A stretch of DNA of 7,280 nt from NCBI GenBank assembly GCA_937931765.1, contig CALHAO010000343.1, positions 1 to 7,280 on the forward strand, given 5' to 3'. The position numbers and the translations under genes are program-made. Shown piece after piece: positions 1 to 5,379 of this stretch. This DNA comes from an uncultured Thiotrichaceae bacterium. GTDB lineage: Bacteria > Pseudomonadota > Gammaproteobacteria > Thiotrichales > Thiotrichaceae. The notes beneath the pieces were generated by a model, which saw only the letters and a program-made list of their open reading frames with translations, was not told where the DNA came from and made no database searches. Numbering within the stretch: position 1 is the stretch's first letter; the number at the start of each line of letters is the position of its first letter.

Positions 1-189
1 ACCTATCGCCTGACGTTCTTCATCGCTCATCAGCGGCAAATTTTCAGCAGAAGGAAATGCACCTTCAGCAAACTCAACCGGCGCACGGGTATCCAATAGT
101 GCAACACCCGATACAAACAGCTGCTGCAGGTCATCAATCTGCGGAAGACAGGTGGTATTATTTTGGAGAAATTCCGGCAACTCTGACAT
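1..189 (-). CDS. selU: tRNA 2-selenouridine synthase, N-terminal part (cut by window edge)
   Basis: This is the first 63 codons of SelU (also called MnmH or YbbB), which replaces sulfur by selenium in the 2-thiouridine at the wobble position of certain tRNAs, using selenophosphate and a geranylated intermediate. The reading frame is open from an ATG at 187-189 to the window edge. It shows the start of the family's N-terminal rhodanese domain: LLDTRAPVEFAEGAF (residues 31-45) followed by NLPLMSDEERQAIG (50-63), a block I recognise as typical of SelU. The rhodanese catalytic cysteine and the C-terminal P-loop domain lie outside the window. The start is supported by AAGG seven bases upstream (complement of 197-200). 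The gene lies downstream of the sugar transferase on the same strand, 85 bases away, but its function is unrelated to polysaccharide synthesis; it most likely marks the chromosomal border of the locus. The family assignment rests on recalled sequence similarity. Confidence 0.85.
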   Translation of the reverse strand, partial: MSELPEFLQNNTTCLPQIDDLQQLFVSGVALLDTRAPVEFAEGAFPSAENLPLMSDEERQAIG

Positions 190-274
190 CAACAAACCTT
201 AATCAGCAAGTGAATGCTGACTTTGTAATTCAAAGGAAAAAGAATAACACGATTATTGGCTGACAGACTAAGGA
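190..274 (-). promoter_or_regulatory. Short gap upstream of selU with two small inverted repeats
   Basis: Two inverted repeats can be seen here. One is TCAGCA (203-208) paired with TGCTGA (215-220) around a six-base loop; on the minus strand its 3' arm ends two bases before the AAGG ribosome site of selU. The other is AATAA (243-247) paired with TTATT (253-257), followed on the minus strand by a five-T run (complement of 237-241). The second has the layout of a terminator for the sugar transferase gene, but its stem is only A-T pairs and would be weak. No good -35/-10 pair for selU was found. Both structures may be chance. Confidence 0.25.
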
Positions 275-1177
275 CTAAACGCCCGCACCTTTGATAATAG
301 TAATCAGCGTGTCACGCAGAATTTTCAGATCAAGCTTCCAGTTCTGATGTTTTATGTAGTAAAGATCATAACGGTGTTTTTGCCGCGCATCCTCAACTGA
401 GGCACCATAACAAAACATTACCTGAGCCAATCCGGTGATACCGGGCTTGACTAAATGCCGGAAGCGATAGAAAGGGATTTGCTGTTCTAATTGCCGGATA
501 AACACTTCCCGCTCCGGACGCGGCCCGATAATCGACATATCACCGGTTAGTACGTTCCACAATTGAGGCACTTCATCAATGCGGGTTTTACGGATAAACC
601 GGCCCACTGCCGTAATTCGATCATCATCCTGATTCGCCCAACGTGCACCATCCTTCTCAGCATCAGTGTACATCGAGCGGAATTTTACAATATCAAACTC
701 ATGATTGTACAAGCCGGTACGCTGCTGCAGGAAAAAGACCGGCCCCTTAGAATCCAGCTTAATCATTAAAGCCACCGTAACGCCGGGAATAATGAATAAA
801 CTCAAGCCAAACAAAGCACTGACAACATCAACACCACGCCGTAGTAAACCCGAATAGCGTTTTGTATCCGGAAACTTTACGTCCATTTGCAGCAGATGTA
901 CTGGTTCCAGTAAATCGACCTCTATCTGCCCAAAGTGTGCTTCAAAATAGGAAAAAAACTCATTAACATCTGCGCCTTGTGCCCGCGCCTCATCCAGTGC
1001 TAAACGTTGTAACTTACCCAGCTGAGCATATTTAAAATAGCAAACCTGATCCTGAACAGACCAATTTTCAAGACGGTAATCATTAATAGCAAACATGAGG
1101 CCGGTTTTTTTCATAACCAGTCTCAAAATCGCTTCTTCACTGACCGGTGCAAAAATATAAACTGGTTGAGCAGTCAT
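275..1177 (-). CDS. Undecaprenyl-phosphate sugar-1-phosphate transferase (bacterial sugar transferase family)
   Basis: This 300-residue enzyme should transfer a sugar-1-phosphate from a UDP-sugar to undecaprenyl phosphate at the cytoplasmic face of the inner membrane, the first committed step of repeat-unit synthesis. The C-terminal two thirds match the family: one hydrophobic segment (about 113-139) with a central Pro131-Gly132, as in the re-entrant helix of PglC-type monotopic enzymes; KFRSM (165-169); RIDEVPQLWNVLTGDMSIIG (199-218) with the catalytic Asp-Glu pair at 201-202; PRPE (219-222); and KPGITG (244-249). Residues 1-108 precede the membrane segment, look soluble, and I do not recognise them. 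The protein is longer than the minimal ~200-residue PglC form but lacks the four extra N-terminal helices of the ~460-residue WcaJ/WbaP form. The sugar cannot be told from sequence. The start at 1177 has only a weak ribosome site; Met22 is a possible alternative. It is transcribed away from the other polysaccharide genes. Confidence 0.9.
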   Translation of the reverse strand: MTAQPVYIFAPVSEEAILRLVMKKTGLMFAINDYRLENWSVQDQVCYFKYAQLGKLQRLALDEARAQGADVNEFFSYFEAHFGQIEVDLLEPVHLLQMDVKFPDTKRYSGLLRRGVDVVSALFGLSLFIIPGVTVALMIKLDSKGPVFFLQQRTGLYNHEFDIVKFRSMYTDAEKDGARWANQDDDRITAVGRFIRKTRIDEVPQLWNVLTGDMSIIGPRPEREVFIRQLEQQIPFYRFRHLVKPGITGLAQVMFCYGASVEDARQKHRYDLYYIKHQNWKLDLKILRDTLITIIKGAGV

Positions 1178-1446
1178 CGCCTATGCAGCCTGTTCGCAAC
1201 ACCTGCAATCACTCCAGAAATAAATTTTATTGCAAACCGACAGTCAGCCTGAATCACCTTATCCATGAGGTATCTATAATACTGAAAAGAATGGAAAACC
1301 ACTGTAGATATGGTGACCGCTCACATTTCCCGGATAGACGCTCAGCCCTTTTTCTATACCGCCAACACTTTTGTTTATCGCTCCTAAATAACAGACAGTG
1401 CTAATTTAGGTCGCACTCTCAACAACGCTATAGAAATCATGAGATC
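1178..1446. promoter_or_regulatory. Divergent intergenic region between the sugar transferase and the plus-strand gene series
   Basis: This 269-base gap lies between two genes that point away from each other, so it should hold the start signals for both. Visible elements are a TATAAT at 1275-1280, a GTGA-ccgc-TCAC inverted repeat at 1313-1324, and TGCTAATTT at 1399-1407, which has the form of an extended -10 box. None is paired with a good -35 box. For the minus strand, TTCAGG and TAAAAT spaced by 18 bases (complement of about 1225-1254) is a weak candidate. No RfaH-type ops/JUMPStart element was found. No coding sequence in it looks real. Confidence 0.45.
1275..1280 (+). promoter_or_regulatory. 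TATAAT, possible -10 box
   Basis: This is an exact match to the sigma-70 -10 consensus in the divergent gap, 166 bases before the first plus-strand gene. The hexamer at the expected -35 distance (1252-1257, AATCAC) does not match the consensus, and there is no TG extension. It would imply a long untranslated leader. Because the gap is AT-rich the match could be chance. Confidence 0.22.
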
Positions 1447-2571
1447 ATGAAAAAATCAGTCATATTATCGATTTATTACAAGCACAAGCAGGGTGGATTT
1501 ACCAAGCGCCTCTACCGTGCATACCAAGCGATAGCTGCTTCAGGGCAGGATTTATATTATGTTGCCACTGCCGAATTGCCGGTCAAAGATGAGCGAATTC
1601 ACCCTGTCATTATTGAAATGCGTAGCAAAGAAGGTACACCAATCTACTGGGTTGAATTCTACTTCCGCGCAGTGATAGAAATGCGCCGCCTGACTAAAAA
1701 ACATGAAGCATCAACACATTTTGTCTTCTCATTTTTTTACGCCACGATCTCTATTCTTTCCAGCCTCGGGTTGTCAGTGCGCACCATTACCCTCATCCGG
1801 GGTGATGATGCCTTCGATGCAACATTCAAACGCTTTGCCGGACTGCGCCGTTTGGCCCACAGAACACTGGAATATATTGGTGTCCGGGGTTCAGAAGCGG
1901 TTGTAGCCACCAGTCAGTCCATGCAGCAAGCCATTAGTTTACGTACCGGCTCCGATAAAATAAGTACGTTGCCCAATGACATCACTACATCTCCACTGTC
2001 TATTAACGGGCATCAGAGTAAAGAGCCAGTCCGCATCGCAACAGTATCTGTTTTAAATGAAAGGAAAAATATCAAACTGGCGATTGAAGCGCTGGCAGAA
2101 CTCAAGCATCTGGAGTGGGAATATCTAATCATCGGCCCTGATACCAGTAATAAAAATTATGGCGATGAACTCAAACAGTTAACAGAGAATTATGGTATTA
2201 GCGATCGGGTAAAATTTCTGGGCTGGCAGGATGATGCTTCAATTTTCCTAAAGCACTGCCACCTGTTCCTATTCCCGACATTGATGGAAGGCTCACCCAA
2301 TGCACTAATGGAAGCTATGGGCTATGGCCTGCCTTGTCTGGCCAGCCGAATTCCTGAAGTTACTGAAGTGCTCCGTGATGAAACTCTGCATTTCGATCCC
2401 ACATCGAAGCAGGAACTGGTCGAAAAACTAACGAAATTTATGACTGATACAGTTTATGCTCAAAAGGTTCAGTCCAAAACAGCAGCAGACAGAAAACGTT
2501 ATGTGTTCGACTGGGACAGTAAAATCGTCCAACTGATAAACAATCCCGGACATGCAGCACTAAGCACATAG
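1447..2571 (+). CDS. GT4-type glycosyltransferase A (GT-B fold)
   Basis: This 374-residue retaining glycosyltransferase probably adds a sugar from a nucleotide-sugar donor to the lipid-linked repeat unit at the cytoplasmic face of the inner membrane. The N-terminal half is the acceptor domain, with a glycine loop QGGFTKR (15-21) and a RGDD stretch (118-121). The C-terminal half is a Glycos_transf_1-type donor domain: ATVSVLNERKNIKLAIEAL (198-216), IIGP (228-231), VKFLGW (255-260), and the E-x7-E motif with Glu281 and Glu289 in EGSPNALMEAMGYGLPCLAS. The length is normal for GT4 and no transmembrane segment is evident. It is the first gene of the plus-strand series; the flippase gene follows after 41 bases, which suggests co-transcription. 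The ribosome site is poor (GAG three bases before the ATG), and an out-of-frame ATG at 1439 opens only a three-codon frame. Donor, acceptor and linkage cannot be read from sequence. Confidence 0.88.
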   Translation: MKKSVILSIYYKHKQGGFTKRLYRAYQAIAASGQDLYYVATAELPVKDERIHPVIIEMRSKEGTPIYWVEFYFRAVIEMRRLTKKHEASTHFVFSFFYATISILSSLGLSVRTITLIRGDDAFDATFKRFAGLRRLAHRTLEYIGVRGSEAVVATSQSMQQAISLRTGSDKISTLPNDITTSPLSINGHQSKEPVRIATVSVLNERKNIKLAIEALAELKHLEWEYLIIGPDTSNKNYGDELKQLTENYGISDRVKFLGWQDDASIFLKHCHLFLFPTLMEGSPNALMEAMGYGLPCLASRIPEVTEVLRDETLHFDPTSKQELVEKLTKFMTDTVYAQKVQSKTAADRKRYVFDWDSKIVQLINNPGHAALST

Positions 2572-2612
2572 TATGCAGAAAACTGTAATAACTCACTGAA
2601 GCGTAATAAAAA

Positions 2613-4088
2613 ATGAAACAAAAATACTCTCATTCAATGGTAATACGTTTATTGGCCATTGCCATAAGTTCTATCGGAACGCTGTTTTTACTTCCGTTAA
2701 TTCTCAAAACACTGGGGGAGTACAATTTCGGTATCTGGGGCATGGTTTCATCCATTACCAGCTACCTGCTACTGCTGGACTTTGGCATTGCACTGGCTTG
2801 CACACGCTACTTATCATTACGCAGTGACGATAAAAGCGACTGGACGGGCATTGTCAGTAATGCGTTAGCACTTTCCTTCATCATGGCCACCATTATGATC
2901 ATGACAGGTACCGGGATTTTCATAGCCATGCAATCCGGCATGCTGGCTGAACAACATCACCTGATCAGCACCATTATCATTATCACACTGCTGGAAGTGG
3001 CTATATCGATTCCACTGCGTATGTACATGAGTATTTTACGTGCAGAGGTACGCTACTTTGACATAGGGAGCTTTGAGGTCATCCGGGTTAGCCTGAGAAT
3101 CGGCGGTATTACACTGGCATTATTTCTTGGAGCTGGCTTAGTGGATATTGTCATTATAGCTTCTCTGGCAAACCTTGTGTTTTTCATACTTCCTCTGCTC
3201 AACACTATCAAACGCCATAAGACGGTATTTTTTAGCAAAGCAGCCATTAATAAGAAAATGTTTGCTGATTTATTAAATTTCAGCAAGTCCACTGCAGTGT
3301 CACAAACAGCAGAATTCCTTAAGTTCAGAACAGACAGTATTTTGGTGGCAGTATTAGTAGGAATAACTGCCTCTGCACACTATACCATTATAGTATTCAT
3401 AGTCATGATGTTAACTCAGGTATTAATGCGATTTCTCAGCTATTGGGATACTATCATTATTAATAGTATTGGAAAGAAGCGACATGAACAAGCAATCGAT
3501 AATTTATTTAAATCATTAAAAATTGGCATTAGTATTTCGCTATTATCATTTTTAAATATCATTATATTTGGCGAAACATTTATTTCATTATGGGTTGGTG
3601 AAAGTTACACTTTTCTACATCAACCTCTAGTTATGCTAACACTCATACTAATCAGCATATCATTCCAAATGGCGACTACACCTTATTTTAATGCACTAGG
3701 AAAAGAAAAGACCAACGCCTGGATTGATTTTGGTGAAGTAACACTTAAGCTTGCTTTGATTATCCCTATGTCAATGATCTTCGCTCTGAATGGGTTTATA
3801 TACACCAGCCTGTTCTGTGCAACTATTTTTGGTATAGGTGTGAGGTTATTTTATTTATCTGAATACTCCAATTTATCAGTAAAACTTATCATTAATAGGT
3901 TAATCACCCTGCTATCAACTCCAATTATAAGCATCGGAATATTATTAAGTTTCTATTATATATTGAAATCCACAGGCGCAACTCCACTGCAAGCTCAGGT
4001 ATGTATATTGCTCACTCAACTAATAATTGTTATGAAATTCATCTACAAGCACATAAAACTTAACAAGTTTGCTGTAAAAACAGCCTGA
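2613..4088 (+). CDS. Wzx-like polysaccharide flippase (MOP superfamily)
   Basis: This 491-residue integral inner-membrane protein should move the undecaprenyl-diphosphate-linked repeat unit from the cytoplasmic to the periplasmic face. Reading the hydrophobicity by eye gives about 12 membrane segments, near 9-31, 40-62, 80-106, 117-134, 158-175, 177-197, 242-272, 303-320, 335-353, 376-392, 394-414, 428-451 and 457-477; some of these may be one helix or two. The start of the family is recognisable: hydrophobic LFLLPLILKTLG (24-35), then EYNFGIWG (36-43), then LLLLDFGIALACTRYL (52-67) with charged residues between helices. The length is usual for Wzx/polysaccharide-synthase transporters. It sits between two glycosyltransferase genes, as expected in such a locus. 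The ribosome site is weak (GAAG about 12 bases upstream). The first ~570 bases are about 45% GC and the remainder about 32%, an internal shift reported as a finding. The exact substrate is unknown. Confidence 0.88.
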   Translation: MKQKYSHSMVIRLLAIAISSIGTLFLLPLILKTLGEYNFGIWGMVSSITSYLLLLDFGIALACTRYLSLRSDDKSDWTGIVSNALALSFIMATIMIMTGTGIFIAMQSGMLAEQHHLISTIIIITLLEVAISIPLRMYMSILRAEVRYFDIGSFEVIRVSLRIGGITLALFLGAGLVDIVIIASLANLVFFILPLLNTIKRHKTVFFSKAAINKKMFADLLNFSKSTAVSQTAEFLKFRTDSILVAVLVGITASAHYTIIVFIVMMLTQVLMRFLSYWDTIIINSIGKKRHEQAIDNLFKSLKIGISISLLSFLNIIIFGETFISLWVGESYTFLHQPLVMLTLILISISFQMATTPYFNALGKEKTNAWIDFGEVTLKLALIIPMSMIFALNGFIYTSLFCATIFGIGVRLFYLSEYSNLSVKLIINRLITLLSTPIISIGILLSFYYILKSTGATPLQAQVCILLTQLIIVMKFIYKHIKLNKFAVKTA

Positions 4089-4228
4089 CAGTTAACCTCA
4101 AAAGAAGTATCTACCCCATAAAAAGCATTTATCAAGCCGAACCTCCCGTTGGTCTGCCCCACCACTGAATAATTTTTTCTGATAGATAAACTACACATAA
4201 ATAATTGTTATTAAAAGTAGGTGTCAGA
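4089..4228. other. 140-base noncoding gap between the flippase and glycosyltransferase B
   Basis: This gap is longer than the others in the series (41 and 20 bases). It holds a GC-richer patch at about 4138-4167 within AT-rich flanks, an imperfect stem CCgAAC/GTTGG with a bulged G, and a six-T run at about 4171-4177. The T run is about 19 bases from the stem, too far for an ordinary intrinsic terminator. AT-rich sequence at 4178-4216 could include a weak promoter, but no convincing -35/-10 pair is seen. No coding sequence is supported. Confidence 0.3.
4219..4221 (+). promoter_or_regulatory. Ribosome binding site that decides the start of glycosyltransferase B
   Basis: AGG within TAGGTG lies seven bases before the ATG at 4229. 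The alternative TTG at 4205, in the same frame, has no ribosome site, and the eight residues it would add precede the normal beginning of the GT4 fold. The ATG is therefore preferred. Confidence 0.6.
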
Positions 4229-5359
4229 ATGAAGATTGCATTTATAGCCATCAAAGGAGTTGACATTATTGGTGGGATTGAAACGTATACGGTAGAGCTG
4301 GGGAAACGGCTGGTCAGGTCAGGCCATGAGGTAATCGTTTACTGTATCAAAACCCCAGAACACCCGACGCCCTTCAGGCAGGACGGTGTTCTTTTCTACC
4401 CATTGCCAACTATACACCACAAATACCTTGAGAAAATTGTGCTCGTTTTCATGGCCAGTCTGCACCAATTTAAGATCCCTGAATTAGATATAGTTCACTA
4501 CCATGCTATAGGCCCAAGTATTTTTTCATTTATACCTCGCTTAGCAGGCCGCAAAACAATTTTTCAGAGTCATGGGCATGAATGGGAAAGAAGTTCGTGG
4601 AATATAATTGCGAAGACATTCTTTCATATTTCAGAGAAATTGACGTTTATTTTTGCTAATGATTCCAGTGCTGTTTCAAAAAACCTTAAGTATTACTATG
4701 AAGACAAATATAAAAAATCAGTCACTTATATTCCATCAGGCATCTCACCTAAGAAACCTTTATCAGCGTCAAAGATACTGAGACATGGCATTAAAAAATC
4801 TGAGTATTTTTTATATGTGGGAAGGTTATCTCAGGAAAAAAACATTGAAGAACTGATTTCAGCTTATATTGGGCTTGAAAATACTTCGGTTAAGCTGATC
4901 ATCGTCGGCAAAGAAAGACCTGAAGATGCTGATTATGTTACCAGACTGAAAGCACTGGCTGGCAGTAATAAAAATATTTTGTTTGTCGGGCCAGCTTATG
5001 ATGACGAACTGGTTGAGTGGTACAGCAATGCATTAGCCTACATCCTGCCTTCACGGATAGAAGGTCTGCCCATTACATTATTAGAAGCCATGAGCTTTTC
5101 ATGCTGCTGCATCGCCAGTGATATTCCTGCTAACAAAGAAGCTCTTGATAACAAAGGATTAACCTATCCTCTTAACGATCACAAAGCGCTGCAACAACAA
5201 CTAGAGTATGTCACAGAACACGTGGCAAAAAGGCAACTAATTGGCCGGAACTTGCTGGTGCATGCGTACAAAAACTATACCTGGTCATTCATATCAGATG
5301 AATTCATCAAGCTCTATAGCACAAATCTATCCGTCAAGTACAAAGGTACAGTTGCCTAA
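4229..5359 (+). CDS. GT4-type glycosyltransferase B (GT-B fold)
   Basis: This 376-residue retaining glycosyltransferase probably adds another sugar to the lipid-linked unit before flipping. From the ATG, MKIAFIAIKG is the first beta strand of the GT-B fold, followed by the glycine loop IIGGIETY (13-20) and helix ELGKRLVRSGHEV, the usual opening of a GT4 acceptor domain. HYHAIGP (90-96) and FQSHGHEWE (112-120) are typical mid-domain blocks. The donor domain shows YVGRLSQEKN (196-205), LIIVGKE (223-229), ILFVGPAYDDELVEWY (250-265), and the E-x7-E pair Glu278 and Glu286 in RIEGLPITLLEAM. After it, the Gly-x-Pro-Val of many GT4 enzymes is replaced by Ser-Cys-Cys-Cys (291-294), close to the SYGNCCL-like form that I recall in exopolysaccharide GT4 subfamilies. 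No membrane segment is clear. The Wzc-like gene starts 20 bases after the stop, so the two are probably co-transcribed. Substrates are unknown. Confidence 0.9.
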   Translation: MKIAFIAIKGVDIIGGIETYTVELGKRLVRSGHEVIVYCIKTPEHPTPFRQDGVLFYPLPTIHHKYLEKIVLVFMASLHQFKIPELDIVHYHAIGPSIFSFIPRLAGRKTIFQSHGHEWERSSWNIIAKTFFHISEKLTFIFANDSSAVSKNLKYYYEDKYKKSVTYIPSGISPKKPLSASKILRHGIKKSEYFLYVGRLSQEKNIEELISAYIGLENTSVKLIIVGKERPEDADYVTRLKALAGSNKNILFVGPAYDDELVEWYSNALAYILPSRIEGLPITLLEAMSFSCCCIASDIPANKEALDNKGLTYPLNDHKALQQQLEYVTEHVAKRQLIGRNLLVHAYKNYTWSFISDEFIKLYSTNLSVKYKGTVA

Positions 5360-5379
5360 AATAGCAATCATTGGAATTT

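Noticed and set aside
57..263. Plus-strand open frame of 68 codons
   Set aside because: It runs opposite to the well-supported selU start and across the gap; its product has no recognisable domain and no ribosome site was seen.
563..769. Plus-strand open frame of 68 codons
   Set aside because: It lies entirely opposite the conserved catalytic core of the sugar transferase and is a shadow frame.
1147..1404. Plus-strand open frame of 85 codons covering part of the divergent gap
   Set aside because: The product has a biased, low-likelihood composition rich in His, Arg, Asn and Cys, overlaps the start of the sugar transferase gene, and has no clear ribosome site. A real small protein cannot be fully excluded.
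1703..1906. Plus-strand open frame of 67 codons inside glycosyltransferase A
   Set aside because: A shadow of the real gene in another frame, with no domain.
3053..3292. Minus-strand open frame of 79 codons inside the flippase gene
   Set aside because: Antisense to a conserved membrane protein gene, with no recognisable product.
4138..4177. Intrinsic terminator after the flippase gene
   Set aside because: The best stem is short with a bulge, and the T run is about 19 bases away from it.
4205..4228. TTG start extending glycosyltransferase B by eight residues
   Set aside because: There is no ribosome site before the TTG, whereas AGG lies seven bases before the ATG at 4229, which is also where the fold begins.
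5099..5119. Ser-Cys-Cys-Cys in place of Gly-x-Pro-Val after the E-x7-E motif of glycosyltransferase B
   Set aside because: It first looked like a damaged donor site, but I recall similar SYGNCCL-like sequences in exopolysaccharide GT4 subfamilies, so this is probably normal variation.
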